From Pegea sp. RAD2-039 (Eukaryota; Chordata; Thaliacea; Salpida; Salpidae), in the NCBI GenBank assembly GCA_034620365.1, contig JAQGEQ010000084.1, positions 186,001 through 250,000 on the forward strand: DNA of 64,000 nt. Direction: 5' to 3'. The translations under genes and the position numbers were made by a program. The notes below the pieces were generated by a model, which saw only the letters and a program-made list of their open reading frames with translations, searched no databases and was not told where the DNA came from. This document shows positions 1 through 12,764 of the stretch, in pieces; position 1 is the first letter of the stretch; the number at the start of each line of letters is the position of its first letter.

Positions 1-793
1 TCTCTCAATACATTCGAGTTTTATTGAACTGAATATTTTACACTTTAGGTCAACCCCTCAATGGAACTGACTTTTTAGCTTCACTTTAGTCATTTAAGTC
101 TATTTAGTCATTTAAGTCGGTTTCAGAATGACGTCCTACTTCACGCCTTGGTTGCTAGCCGGAGTTGGAAATTTTGTGGAAATGTTGCTGAGTTGGGAGC
201 TGTAATCATACACAAGATGAATTTAATCAACTTGAGGGACTAATACTTGCCAAAGAAGTGTAAATTTGTCAAAAAATTTCCCGCAGAAATCAGCCAGTTA
301 GTGATTAGTAAATACTTTCTTCGATGTGAAAGCGCGCGAGTTCTCTATAAAGAGTGCTAATTGGTTGTGACGTCATCGGATGTGAATGCTGTTTGTAGCT
401 TTGAGTTTTTTAATTTTAGGCTCCTTTGAGCTTAGAAAACATAAAATTGAGAAATTTGAATATCCAGCAGCCAGAGACTTCTTTTTAGATTTTGGGTTCC
501 TTTTCTTGAACAACTAGAAGCTTCTAGATCTTTTTCGAGATTACTTCAAATCTAGTGACAAAACTTGACAAGATATAAATAAAACTTCTTCTCAATACTT
601 CATAGAGAATTACGTTCAATCTGAAGACGATAAGAGCGAGAAAAAATTTCAAATATACAATTTAAGTGTTCAAAATATATAAAGCTTTTCAAAAATGAAT
701 TTGTTAAAGTTTGATTAGAATATTACAACTGGTTGAACAAGCTTCACATTCATGTCCGATTTGGGTGAAGAAGACAAAGTTACATAAAAGTTA
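1..793. other. intergenic spacer, no gene seen
   Basis: No credible coding exon was found. The first 450 bases are a little richer in GC than what follows and contain one TGACGTCA palindrome at 368-375. The first 60 bases resemble end sequences of pogo/mariner-type elements, but too weakly to call. Confidence 0.5.
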
Positions 794-886
794 CCCATGC
801 AGCAGGATTCCACTATCCACGCCAACAAGGTATGCAGCGGAAGAGACAGCTGGCGTCGCAGGAGCTGCCACAACGACACGGAGTAC
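794..886 (-). repeat. fragment of tRNA-related SINE (3' body only)
   Basis: About 90 bases match, in reverse orientation, the body of the fuller SINE copy at 22279-22680: the segment running from CCCATGCAGCAGGATTCC to GGAGCTGCC-x-GACAC is shared with few changes. The tRNA-like head is absent, so this is a truncated copy. The 63-codon open frame across it is a by-product of the repeat and not a gene. Confidence 0.7.
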
Positions 887-1689
887 TACTTCACAAACAT
901 AGTTAGCTAGAGTTACAAATTTGGGTCATTTTTTTAGAACTAAATTTTTATCTTTAGTTTTTTGACAAATAAATTTCCAATAATTTTGTTTGATTTTGTG
1001 TGAAAATTTTTAACATTTTTAAAAATCCTATTTAATAAAGCTTCTATCAAAATCTTTAATCTAAAGTTTGGATCTTTAATTTTCATTTTAAAAAAGTTGA
1101 AATTTATATCTTTTTTATCAAATAGTTGTAATAAAAAAGTAAAATATCTTTTTTCCAAAAGTTTTTTCAACTAAATATTGAATTTGTTATAGATGTAAAT
1201 CAAATAAGTTTTAAGTTAATTTCAGTTCAACGATTATTAAAAGTGTTCAAAATATTTTTAAGGAAGTTTTATAGCAAAGTCAAAAATCGAAATACACGAA
1301 TTTTTGCTGCTAGATGTCTGCAATCATTAAATAAATTTCTCCTTTTTGAAAAAAAGCTTTCTTTTCATCTTAAAGTGAAGAACGTCACAAAAAGATCGTA
1401 AATGATCTAATCAGTCTGTAAGAGACATTGGTAAAATCGAAATTTTTGATTTTTAATGAATTCTATTTCAGTTTGAAAAGATTCGAAAATTAAATAATTC
1501 AATTCTGCGACTGAATCCTCCTAAGCCGTCACAAAATCGCGCTTTTTAAGTTTCTTTTCGCATTATTTCATGAATAATGATATAAGGGCCTGCTTCAAAA
1601 ACGGCCATGTGGGATGTGCTATGAGTGTTAAAAGCTTATGTTAAAAAAAACAAGAGCTAAATGCACATGACGCATGAAATGGATGATAA

Positions 1690-2080
1690 AGCCTTTAGGG
1701 TTTCTTTTTCTTCAAAGCTGGTTTTTCTTCTCTCTTCTTCAGTTGTTTGTGAAGTCGAGAACGCCATTTAGAGCGATCTGCTTGAATATCTTCCCAAATT
1801 ACTGGTATTGATGTTGAGCGATTTCATATCGCGTTTACAAGTAGAACCGTAGACAGGGACGGCCGATGTTGCATTTGCCTTTAGATAGCTCCCCGTACAA
1901 CAGATCTTCCTTCCATCCGACGAACGTGTCTGAGCCAGTGAAGCCTTTATTTGTCTTGCTGTTCATTGTTGTTAGACCAGTGCACCTTAAGGCTTTTTTG
2001 TTAGAGATTTTTTCTGCCACGTTAAACGTAATATGCGGCGAAGACCAAAGGAATGAAAGATGTTGAGTTGCCCGCGACAT
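1690..2080 (-). mobile_element. 3' fragment of a non-LTR retrotransposon (LINE)
   Basis: The minus-strand translation gives the C-terminal tail of a LINE polyprotein in broken frames: a stretch with LLYGELSKGKCNIGRPCLRF followed, after a frame break, by DRSKWRSRLHKQLKK. The same tail occurs at the end of the second copy at 43545-44117. No reverse-transcriptase core is left here. It is a dead 5'-truncated insertion. Confidence 0.75.
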
Positions 2081-2968
2081 AGTCCAAATTTTACGATTAA
2101 TTAATTATTATATGAATAATTTAATAAAAATTTATCTTTTTAAGTAAATCTACACATTTCCTTATAAATAACAGCATTTTTCTGAATTTAAAACCTTTAT
2201 CTAACCGACTTATAAAAATGTTGTATAATTTAAACAGCTTATTCAACAAAAATAGAACTAAAATTGTTTATTTAGTAGTCTGTTTAAACTGAATTAAATA
2301 AAATCAATAAAAAAGTTGACCTTTCACTTAAGAGTTAACATTGCCTGCTGTTACTGCCTAAGGCGAGTGAAAGACCGTAACTTTGCAGAACCGATTTCAG
2401 TTGTGCCTATAAGAAAAGAAATTAAGCTAAATTTTGTAAACTAATGAATAATGTTTAGCTATATTGCAAAAGAATGATTAAAAAACAAAAAATAAGTAAT
2501 TAGTTTGTTAAAACGTTTAGATTACAGTAAATAACCACAGTAAATACTAGTTTTAAATATTAGTTAATATTGAAATAGTTTTAGTGAATGAAAGTAAAAG
2601 GTTTGATATAAAATATTTTTTCAGGATAAAATTGAGAAAAAAATTGAAAGAGATTAGCATAAAGTGGTGTTTGAATGATTTGTTTTTCATGAAGTATATC
2701 AACAAATATCTTAAAATATGTTTTAAGTGCAATGTAAGATCTTATGCAAAGCCAATTAACTTTATGAGTAAGATTGAAAAATTTGATATTAAACGAAAAA
2801 AGACCTTTAAAAATAATCGTGAGCTTGTATAAAGTTCTTACTTTGTAAATTAAACGCAAGAATTTCCGAATTTCACACCAACATTTTATCGCTCTTTCTA
2901 TCTCTACAAACGATTTCATTCATCTAATCTTATTTGAAGTTGAAATTTCAGTTTAAAATGTTTTAAAA

Positions 2969-4643
2969 ATGAAGATATTTCTGATTTTACTTCTTCTAGA
3001 ATCTTATATTAGAAAATCAACTGCGTTGAGGCTGGGTGAGTGAATTTTCAGATCTTCAAAAGATTAAAAGCATAATTGTTTTTAGTTCATTGCCATGGAA
3101 AAGAGCTCCGAACTGAATCCAGTCAGATGTCTTTGAAGTGTGATCGCAACAGCGACATCGCGATCTCCAACACTACATGTCAGCTTTTTTGCTCAAAGAC
3201 CTATGATCCTGAGATTAGATTCTTTAAATGTAACCGAGGAGGATGGTTTCCGGTCGCTAAGCCTTCCTGCATCCGTGAGAGGGTCTTAAGATCGATCTTG
3301 ATCTTCAGTTTTAATCTTTGATGTTTTCAGAGGACTCTAGCGTTACTATGAAGACGGTTCCAGCGGTTTTGGGGAGTATTTTTTTGCTCTTTATGTTTAG
3401 CTGCGGTTTTGCGATGTACAAGAGAAAGATGAAGAGAAAAGAGGAAAGAGATGAGGATCAAGAAGCCGGGAAGCGACGTCATCACTACTTGAAGCGGAAT
3501 CCGAAGCTCGCGAAAGATCTGAGCGATGTTCGTAAGAAAATTGAGGCGGAGGACTCAATAGAGATTGTCGATGAGATCAGGAGTCAATCAAAAGGGTCTT
3601 TGGATGCTCCAAAAAAGAAGATGAAGAAGAAAAGGATGTGGAGGTTGAATCCGAGGAAGATGAAGATGAATTTTGGGAGATTCAAGAATCGTTTCCGACA
3701 AACGTTCCGAAGAAGATCCGAGAGTAGTGAGAGGACTTCAGATGAAGAGTCGGAATGGGAGTCTGAAAGCTCGGAGGAGGACACAAAAGAGGAGAAAGAT
3801 GTAGAAATTGAAGAGAAGATAGAAGAGGATAATGAACTGGCGATCATCAACAAGATCCTTGTTGAAAATCTCGTGTTTAATGAGAAGAGGGAAGAATTAA
3901 AAGAGGAAGAGACTCGAGAGGAAGAAGAAAAGAAGCGGAAGGAAGAGGAAGAAGAGGAGAGAAGATGGGAGGAGAGAAGAAAGAGAAAGGAAGAAGAAGA
4001 TAAGAAGAGGAGAGACTTGAAGAAGGATGAAGATGAAAAAATAGAAAGATCACGAAGAAAAAAGAAGAGAAAGTTGAATCCTTATGAAGATTATTCGAGC
4101 TCAGGCTTCAATGAACGAAGATACCACAATTTCGAAAATGATTATCGACGTCAGGAACATCATTACGATAGAGGATGTTATCAGGGGAGGACAAATCCAA
4201 TAGAATACTTCCCGATCAAGTCTGGGAAGATAAAACCTCCAAAAAAAGAAACAAAGAAGAAAGTGAAGCAAGAAGATGATGTGGAATCGTCTGGACGCGG
4301 AGGAGTCAAATATTTCGCGATTAAACCGCGATCCACCGATTTGAAACGTGAAGAAGATAGGGGTCCCTCTAAATACTCGCCCAGGAAGCTAGAAGAGGCT
4401 AAAAAGGCCAGTAATGACATCCAGCGAGTGATCCGTGAGAAGAGGAGACATCCTGGGAGGAGTAAAGAGCAACCAAAGCGCAGAAGAGCAAAATATGAGA
4501 GTCGTTCGCCTTCGAGGCGTCGACATAGTCGAACATCCGGGAAAAGAAAAGATCAAGATCGAGAGAGATCTCACAGAAGACACCGTGATCCAAGCTTGAA
4601 GAAAAAGAGGTCCAGAAGATCTTCGAATAGAAAAAGATCTTGA
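2969..4643 (+). CDS. type I membrane protein, sushi-like ectodomain and charged RS-like tail
   Basis: Three exons are supported (2969-3035, 3086-3274, 3331-4643) with GT-AG junctions in phase. Exon 1 gives a signal peptide (MKIFLILLLLESYIRKSTA). Exon 2 gives one small cysteine-rich module of about 60 residues: its order of cysteines, ending in a C-N-R-G-G-W-x6-P-x-C tail, resembles a sushi/CCP domain. Exon 3 begins with a transmembrane helix (VPAVLGSIFLLFMFSCGFAMY) and then about 410 cytoplasmic residues made almost entirely of Glu, Lys, Arg and Ser, with long E/K/R tracts and a C-terminus of RS/SR dipeptides (RSPSRRRHSR and similar). I do not recognise a named orthologue. Topology is predicted as extracellular N-terminus and cytosolic tail. 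An acceptor-like TTTCAG lies 18 nt before the ATG. It is tail-to-tail with the OGFOD1 gene. Confidence 0.8.
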
Positions 4644-4760
4644 AAGATCAGATTTATAAAAGACTCCCAAATGATTTGGAGGATGTTTTCTCACAAAATG
4701 TTCTTTACTAAAACCAGATTTTTTTTTATCTTTTCATTTATTTCTAATCTTTAAATTTTT

Positions 4761-4766
4761 AATAAA
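4761..4766 (+). terminator. polyadenylation signal AATAAA of the sushi-like gene
   Basis: AATAAA lies 118 nt past the stop codon. The opposing OGFOD1 gene has its own AATAAA (TTTATT on this strand) at 4737-4742, so the two convergent transcripts overlap at their 3' ends. Confidence 0.55.
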
Positions 4767-4823
4767 AACTTCAGAAGAACAAAATTTTCATCATTTTTTA
4801 TTTATTTACTCTTCCTAACAACA

Positions 4824-7800
4824 TCACTCATTCTCGTGATAAGTGATTTTAAGATCAAAAAATCTTGTCGGAGTCTTTTGGGAGATGTAAGATACAAATG
4901 AAGTGCAGTGCTTCTCGCGGTACACCAAAGATGCTTGATTAGAAGAGGGCAAAACATCTAGGAGCTGAACAAAAGAAGATTAGTGATGTAGAAGATAGAA
5001 GATGTGATGAAGATTACAGGTTCTTGTTCATCTGCAACGCAGTAATAAGTCGCACCTCCACACGATTCTTCCCAATCTACAAAAAGGATTGTTTGAAGAG
5101 CATTTAAGGACTCTTTAAGGAGGATAAAACCTTCATCAACTTTAAAGTATAAAATGAATTCGAGGACTTTGTCTTCCTGGAAATCGTGTTCTTTCATATC
5201 TCTTAACAAAGTGTATTGCCCGTTCTTCCAGCTTCTTATTTGACATCTAAACAAATTTTAAAGTATTAAATGAACAAAAATGGGACTGGAAGTTTACTTG
5301 CAGGAAATATTCCGGGATTTTTTAGCAGATGGCTCACCGTCTTCATCTCTATCTTCCTGGGTAAGGGAGACTCCTGAAAAAAAGATTTTAAAAAAACTTT
5401 ATCAGGTCGCCAACATTCACCTGTAAGCTTCGAAATAAAAGTGAACATTTTTCGAGATGAAAACATCTCAATGAGATGTTTGATGCTGCTTAGATGAGTG
5501 ATGAGCTCAGATTTGTTTTCATCTTCAACCAGCTCAGAGTTCTTCTTTTGTAGCTCAGCAATTTTCGTGAAACATCTCGCTTTGAAGCTATCATAATGGT
5601 AACTGTTTGGGAGATATTCACTCTGAAAATATTCTTCTGAATCTTTTGAACAACTCAGGAAGTAGAGAGCATCTGCGACTTGCTTATACTGCGATATCTG
5701 TGTTAAAATAAATCAGAAGATCGCGTGAAGGATTCCACGCGAAGGACTCACTTCTAGAAAATTAGAGATGTTTATAGTTGATGCATCTTCAAACTCAGAT
5801 TTTAAAAGATCAAAATGAGAGTTTTGGAGAAGTTTAGGATTAAGCCACGAAATGATCTCCTGGAAAATGAAGTAGTTGGTAAGTCTGATAGAAGATGTCT
5901 CAAAGAACCTGATCATTTGCCTCTAGTGGTATTGTAACAACCGAAAGAGGTAGAAGTGTAGGTAAGTCTATTTGCTTTTTAGAATCAGAATGAAACCAAC
6001 CAGTAATCGTCATTCTAGTGTTTTCATCACTTAAAACTTCTTTAACCTTCAACAATAAAATTTAGAAAGTTCTGAAGTTACTCAAAAGTTGAAAAAGATC
6101 TGACTTGGTGAAAAGATTGATTATTCACATAGAAAAAAACCAAGCTGTTATTTTTAGGCAAAATAGACTTGACCACATTGCTTGGTTCATGCACCAGACC
6201 TTCAAAAAATATTTCAGTTATTTAAATCGACAAAAGCATCAGAAGAAACCTTTTTTAGTTTTTGTAGTTTTTGAACTAAAAAGTTCAAGGTGTCCTCCAT
6301 AACTTTCCTTCCATTCAGGACTTAAATAATAAATGTAGGCGATCTCGCGACCTTCTAACTGATCATCATGACACAGGAGAAAATCTTTAAAAAGAAGACT
6401 AGTAGCAGGAAGATTTAAAGATCTGTTCACCATTTTTGCCATAAAGAGCAGAGAACATGTCGACTTGATTGTTTAAGTCAACTCCACTGTTCTTCTGCAT
6501 CCAAGGAAGGAATTTAGAGATAAGCAAGTTACGAAAATGATTTAAATGAGTTTTGTCATCAGTATTTTCACAATCTGAAATAATTTAATAATTCAGAAAT
6601 TTAAAGAAATAAAATTAAACTGAAAAATTTGAAAATAAATAATTAAAGTATGGCTGGGAGTGACAAATTCAACAGCTCTTAAAGCGAACGAAAACCAACT
6701 ATTCTGAGCAAAGAGATAATTGGAAGGTCTTAGGTATTATAAATTAGAGCTTTCTTTATGAAGAATAGAAACACTGTAGACGCATCAGTACAACATAAAT
6801 TATAAATCAAAAGTTTAACATCACAAAATAGAAGAGAAAGAAACTACATAAATCTTGTCTTTTTAATAAAGTTTTAAAAGATGAGATGGATTTTGATGTA
6901 GTCATGGAGTCAGGAAGGAAGTTCCAAACCTTAATTACTCTATTAAATAAGCTGTGGTGTTATTAAAGTTGTTTAGTGGTTAAATTATGTTTAATTAAGA
7001 CCTCTGAGGACATTCTCTGGGAGATTGTGATCTTTAAAGTATTCTATAAAGTTAAGATGGCAAAAACCATTAAACAATTCTAAATAGTAATATCAGATGA
7101 GAAAAAAGGTGTCGATATTTCAAAGATTTAATATTGAGCTTATAGAGGCGGTCTTCATAAGTAGAAAAGATTACCATCTAACATAATGTCGTTTGTCTGA
7201 TAAAACCTGTACAGATCATTTTCTTTTGGATGGAAAGTATATTGAAGAAGTTCATCTTGCAAAGATTCCAAATATTTTGTCACTGATATTTCTAAACAAA
7301 AAAGTTTTCAAATATTTAAATGAGTTTTATCAACTTCAATCAACTTTCTACCTTCATTACATACAACATTTGTCAGAAAATTGTTGATGCAGCAATGAGG
7401 AAAAGGTTCTGAATATATCTGGAAATCTCCTGAAAATATTTTCAGTTTTTAATATGATAAAATATCAAGAAAATTCCAATTTTTTATACTTTGTTAGATA
7501 TAATACAAAATTTTGAAGATATTTACTTTAATGAAAATATTTGAGTGAAGAAATATTTTTTTTTAGACTAAAGATGATTCTACCAATTTGTTGAAAATTT
7601 ACTTTATAACTTTTCAGGTTAAATTAAAACACAAGAAAATAAATATTCGAAATCTAATTAAATAAATTTATTTAAAAACTATAAAGTTGGTATTATAGAA
7701 TTAAAAGCTACAAATAAAATAACAAGGAAAACATCTAAAATAGATTAAAAACTTATAAAATTAAACAAAAGTTTTTAAAACAAGCTGAACATAATGTTTA

Positions 7801-7968
7801 AGTCTTACCTTCTTCAAAAGTTTTTTTCTCATTAAAAATGTTTTTCAAAAAATCCGTAATTCGTTTATTCTTTAGTATTGGATTAACTTGAATTGATTGA
7901 GATAAAACTTCAGTTAAAACTTTGTCGGTATTCAATAAAACCTTAGATTCATCAGTCTTATGATCCAT
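4824..7968 (-). CDS. OGFOD1: OGFOD1-type prolyl 3-hydroxylase (2-oxoglutarate/Fe(II) oxygenase)
   Basis: Minus-strand gene with several short introns and one 1.2 kb first intron (6578-7808). The catalytic half contains [19 protein letters not shown], with the Fe-binding His-x-Asp, then SFHQV (second Fe-binding His) and [12 protein letters not shown] (2-oxoglutarate-binding Arg). These match the OGFOD1/Tpa1 family, which hydroxylates a proline of ribosomal protein uS12 (RPS23). The second, non-catalytic cupin-like half is also present ([50 protein letters not shown], then [16 protein letters not shown]). The stop is at 4824-4826. The chosen start (7966-7968, [10 protein letters not shown]) splices in phase to the exon ending at 6577 but gives an N-terminus shorter than in human OGFOD1. 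An intron of about 54 nt separates DE from DWEESC. Confidence 0.85.
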
Positions 7969-8304
7969 TTTTACAATTATAAAATGTATAATATAAAAAT
8001 CTTACTGGGTACCAGCATTTAAAAAATGGGTTATAGTTTCATGTCCGGTTAAGTCCCATATAAAGTTACGTTTAAAAAAAGCCATTCTGTCCACGAAACC
8101 ATTGTTTCATTAACTTACTGATTAAAAATTAAAAGAGCTTTATTAAGTGCCAAAATATTTTCAGCTTTGAGTTTTGACTACATTATATTACTTAAATTCA
8201 ATTAAACATTAGAAGATAATCATATCTCCTAATCTCTAGTAAGTTTTTGATAATAAAATTAAAATTATTGGCTTAAGATCAATCGTAAATTAATAATTTT
8301 GCAT

Positions 8305-8636
8305 GGCCTGATTCGGCCGAGAACGGCCATGTATGCCGAGGCAAAAGTTATGGAAATCTAGTTGTTGCCCATACAGCAAGATCTCTTCACGCCAACAAAG
8401 TATGCAGCAGAACAGACAGACTGATGCAGCTGCGCCCAGTTAACATCGTAGGAGAACGACACTTAGTACAGTGACAGACTATCTACGAAGATCTAACTCC
8501 GGCTTTAAATTCCTTAAGGCCCTTCTACCCGGGTTTTTATATGGGCTTTTCCTTGTCGCAAAGATGTGTCCGATCGGGCTCAAACTCGAAACTTCCCGCC
8601 TGGTAGGTGGGTAACCGCTACACCATACAGATGGAC
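8305..8636 (-). repeat. tRNA-related SINE, near full length
   Basis: Read on the minus strand, the copy starts with a tRNA-like head at 8636-8565 (A-box region TGGTGTAGCGGTTACCC, B-box-like GTTTCGAGTTTGAGCCC). It continues with the same body as the copy at 22279-22680 (ACCCGGGTAGAAGGGCC, then CTTTGTTGGCGTGAAGAG) and a tail containing AACGGCCAT/GGCCGAGAA. It lies in the spacer between OGFOD1 and the zinc-module gene. Confidence 0.75.
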
Positions 8637-10197
8637 AAGAGTTAGGGTTATTAGCACCTTTTACCCAAATTTTATTGAAAAGAAGAATTAGTTAAGATAC
8701 TTTTTCTTATGATCACGAATTAGTTTGTTTACAAGTCAAGTTGCTAAATCCAACTCAGCTTCTGTGTTATATGTAGGATTCAAAACAGTTTTGTTGAAGT
8801 TTTAACTACTTAAAAACTGCAATTTTAACTTAACAGATAATTCATTATTTGAAAAGTTAATTTACCATATCACTCAGAAGCCGGTTTTGGTCTCGAACTT
8901 CATCTCCTATACTAATTGACAACTGCAAGTGAATTAATTAATTAATAGGTATAGAAATGATTGATTGATAAGTTAATTGGTATTCGTCATAATCGTTTAG
9001 AAATCCGAATTAGGTTTCAGCTTTTTGTTTACAAGAGGAATCATGATTTTACTAAGGTGATTTTTAAATGTCTTTTGAATTTATTATTAGTTAGTTGATA
9101 TATTTTTAGTTGATAAACTATTTTTGCAGGAGCTTTTTTGTACCAAAATAGCTTAGGAAGTCTAGTCAACAAAATAATGCTTTTTGTGTAAAAGATTCTT
9201 TAAAAATGTTGGTGATTTTTACTACACTGAAATCAAGCTAAATATAAATTGATATTTGTATAAACTATATTGTAACTGAAATATGAAAGCATATTACTAT
9301 AAGACGGTTCGAAAGGTTTGTCTTAGAAACACAATCATTTACAAAGATTTTTCGTTGTTGTGCTTTGTATGTGGTAGGCAAGTCCATAACATTATTTTAG
9401 AAAAAAAAAGGGAACTTTTCTTGAGAAAATAAGGTAATATCTAATTCTAATTTCTAAATTGCGGTTTTTATATTTAAATTTTTTATTTCTTTATATTTAT
9501 ACAGTGATCTAAACTAGCTTTATTCATACTTAAACTGCTAAAGATCAAAAAACAACTATAAAATTTTCAAACTTTTATTATAACCTTTGATAACTGTCAA
9601 TAATATATATCTTTTGTTCTATTAAAAGTTTAACCTTTAGTAACATTTTTGAACTATTAAAGTGTAAAAATCCTGTTTTTATATAAACCTTATTAAAAAA
9701 ATCATAATATCAAATAACTTAGAACAAATTAGAGCAGTTTTTATTTCGAAATAAATTTTACTTTAAGCTTTTTTCATTAATTGATCTAATTTTCATCAAA
9801 TTTTATTAATAAAATAAAATTAAGAAAATCATTTTTAACCTTTTTATTTGAAGCATCGTTATAACTCGTTTTTATAAAGTAGTACCTAAATCGTTAAAAG
9901 ACAGTTTTGTTTCATTTCGTACCAAACTTTTCTAAAGCGTTTTAATAAAGTTTTAATAAACTCAGTTGAGAGATAAAACAATATTTTCTTCCAAAATTTT
10001 ATTTTTTCAATCTATAATCTTACAATTGTCAAATTTGTTATACAATTTTTTCTAAAATTTAATTAGCTAGAACAATATATAAATATTTGATACCCATAAT
10101 GGTTATTATTTTTTAATTATTTGTACGTTTAGTTTATATTTTTAAAGATTATTTCAATTTTTTTTAGGGTATAAACTTAAATCTAGATATTATTAAA
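8637..10197. other. AT-rich intergenic spacer, nothing recognised
   Basis: Very AT-rich, with stops in all frames and no motif matching a gene family. An acceptor-like TTTTTTTAG lies at 10167, just before the start of the next gene. Confidence 0.6.
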
Positions 10198-11236
10198 ATG
10201 AAGATAAAATGTAAAAAATGTCGGTGTTATCTTCTAAATATGAATTGTCTGACCAATTCTCACCAAGAAAATATGAAAGGTAAAAGTTTTTTAGATTTTA
10301 TATTTTATTTAACAAAGTTTAAAATTAAGAATTTGTTGCTTGTATGAACTTTATATCTCTATTTTGATATTAGTCTATAAAGAATAGTCTTATATTAAAA
10401 AAATATCATTTTATGTTAACTTTAGTTTATAATAATATTTTATTTAAGTTTTTAGTGATTAAAAAATCTTAACTCTCAAATATTTTTAATTTTTAACAAG
10501 TCTCACATTTATTAAAGATATTTTAGTTATCTACTCTTTTAAATAATTTAATAAATCATATTTGTGTTATATTTTTTATGTTGTGTTCGAGCAATTATTA
10601 AGATTATTTTTATCAATAAACTACTATTGAGAGTTTTAATATTTTGTTTTATTTATTATTATTAATGTTAAAAGTTTAAAATTTTCTTTATAAATTTATC
10701 TATCAAAAGTTTTCCTTATTTAATTTTGCAAGTACAACTTTTTGCAAAAAGTTTCAACCAAAAGGCTTGAAAGTATCAAGATTATTTAATAGTTTTGCTT
10801 AATCTTGCTTAAATATTTTAGATTATGAAACTTTAAACAAATCTTCATGTACGAATTCCAAAAATGAACAACTAGTATATGTTGATTGTGAAGCAGCATG
10901 TGATTGGTTGAACATTGCTCTAAATAAGGTAAATAATTACTTTCTATATTATATAACTTTATTTTTCTTCTTTGTTGTCCATTTTATGAATATGATGATT
11001 AATTTTGTCAGGGAGATTGGCTGAAAGGAAAAATTGATTGTCCAAATTGTAGTCACCGTATTGGATCATTTAATTTTGTACAATCCAGAAAGTGTCCATG
11101 TGGACAGATGACTTCTCCACCAGTTTGGCTAATCGTTTCAAAAATTGACATTGATGTGAAAGTTTCAACAAATACTTTTCATCAAAGTCAACAATCGAAA
11201 AACGAATTATTAAGCAAATTAAAAATAGTCACATAA
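10198..11236 (+). CDS. small zinc-module protein, RNF180 N-terminal / DUSP12 C-terminal type
   Basis: Three exons (10198-10279, 10822-10928, 11012-11236) join in phase to a 137-residue protein. It has a CxxC pair at the start (IKCKKCRCYL), a Cys-containing middle (YVDCEAACDWLNIALNKGDW), then KIDCPNCSHRIGSFNFVQ followed by KCPCGQ. This C-x2-C, L/I-G-S-F-N-F, C-x-C-G pattern is the zinc-binding module found at the N-terminus of the E3 ligase RNF180 and the C-terminus of the phosphatase DUSP12/YVH1. Neither a RING nor a phosphatase domain is visible in the flanking kilobase. The gene is therefore a standalone module, or an exon set whose partner domain was lost. Its function cannot be assigned. 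Confidence 0.7.
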
Positions 11237-12764
11237 CTGTTTTTTGTATAAAATATTTAATTTTTTGTCTTTGATGAGTTTTTTTTTTATAAACTTGAAA
11301 AAGTATCTCTTACAAAAGCTCATAAAATTTCAATCTATAATAAGAACATTTGTGTAAGGGCCAATAAATTTTATAATAGACGATAAGACTTTAAAGTTTA
11401 TATTAACTTATAGTTATTTATTTGTTAAAAGTAAAACATTTTTTGATCTATATGTAATTGATATCTTTTTAGATTTAACCTTTAGATTTTTTGTCTTCTG
11501 ATATTATTAAAAAAATCAAACAAAAATGAGTTTTATATTTGATCTTTATTTTAATTTTTAAGTAAGTTAATACTATTTGTGTGGTGAGCTTCTAAAGTAT
11601 GCTCTTAAGGGAGTTGAATAGCTCAATAGGATAGGTATTAAAAGAGCAAATGACAAAGTATCTCCTGCTTTTAAAACTACTATGTGCTTACTTTTTTGTT
11701 AAAGAAACTTTGTTAGAAGAATCTTTTAATTGATTAATTCTTATATGCGTCTTCTTGGTTTGACGATAATACCTTTAAAATTTGTAAAGTATAATCTAGC
11801 TTTGAAATAAAGTACCAATATCGATTAAAAATCTAAGTGACATAACAAGCGTAGAAACTACAAAACATGTTGATGATTTATCATGTGTTGTTGAAAGCAA
11901 ACAGATTATAACTCTTAACTACAAAGAGCAAGATTTGTTTGGTAGTAAAAAGGTCTTACATTATTCAGAGATCAAGATTTAATTTTGCGGGTTGAAGCTT
12001 TTCTGAGAAAGCTTGTTTTTTTTTCGCATGACGTCGGATCTTGGTAAAGGATTTTGTCGTGCTCGTAGATAGTGAATAAAATGAATATTAAATTTGATAA
12101 CAAAAGATAATAGAAATAAAGATTTATCTTTGCTTGAAAAATTTATTGCTTTTAATAAACTAATTCTACTTTACAATTCAAAAATATTCAGCTAATTTAC
12201 AGGCAATAAACATTTTGAAGTAATACTATTTGGTATCAAGTATTTCGACAACGGGGATTTTATTATCTTTTACTTGGTGATTTTATATTTACTTCTGGTA
12301 AAATATAAGGAACTTTTAAATCAAAAAACATTATTTTGTTTTAAGCAATAAAGAATTTACATTAAAAACTTTTTTTCCAATTTATTTTGCCTCCTTAATA
12401 AAATTTTAGATATTACTTTTGATTTTTTTATCTTTTTATTTACATAATAAGTTTCAGTTGCTACTGGTTTAAGATTGTATTTATTTTTTGTAAACAAAAA
12501 TAGTTTTGAAATGTAAATAAAATTTTTGTCTGAAAATGATCAGATTTTAAGAAAGAAAACTCTTATAAACTTTATCATTAAGTTTAACCAAAATATATTT
12601 TTAGTTATTTTACAAAATAAAAACTATTATCAGCTTATATACCTAAACAATAAATATGAATAGATGTATATATCGATAAAAATGTCACAATGATAGTACA
12701 AACGTTTGTTAATTGTATTTTTAATAATTCTTGTAGGTCATGACTTAAAATTTAAAAAAGAAAA
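11237..12764. other. AT-rich intergenic spacer
   Basis: No coding exon, repeat copy or RNA gene could be supported. TTCTTGTAG at 12728-12736 is acceptor-like and lies 28 nt before the next start codon. Confidence 0.6.

Noticed and set aside
6880..7100. similarity between OGFOD1 intron sequence (GGAAGTTCCAAACCTTAATT) and 22800-22860 (GATTCCAACTACTAATTG)
   Set aside because: Only a short, loose match. It may be an old shared repeat but cannot be supported by eye.
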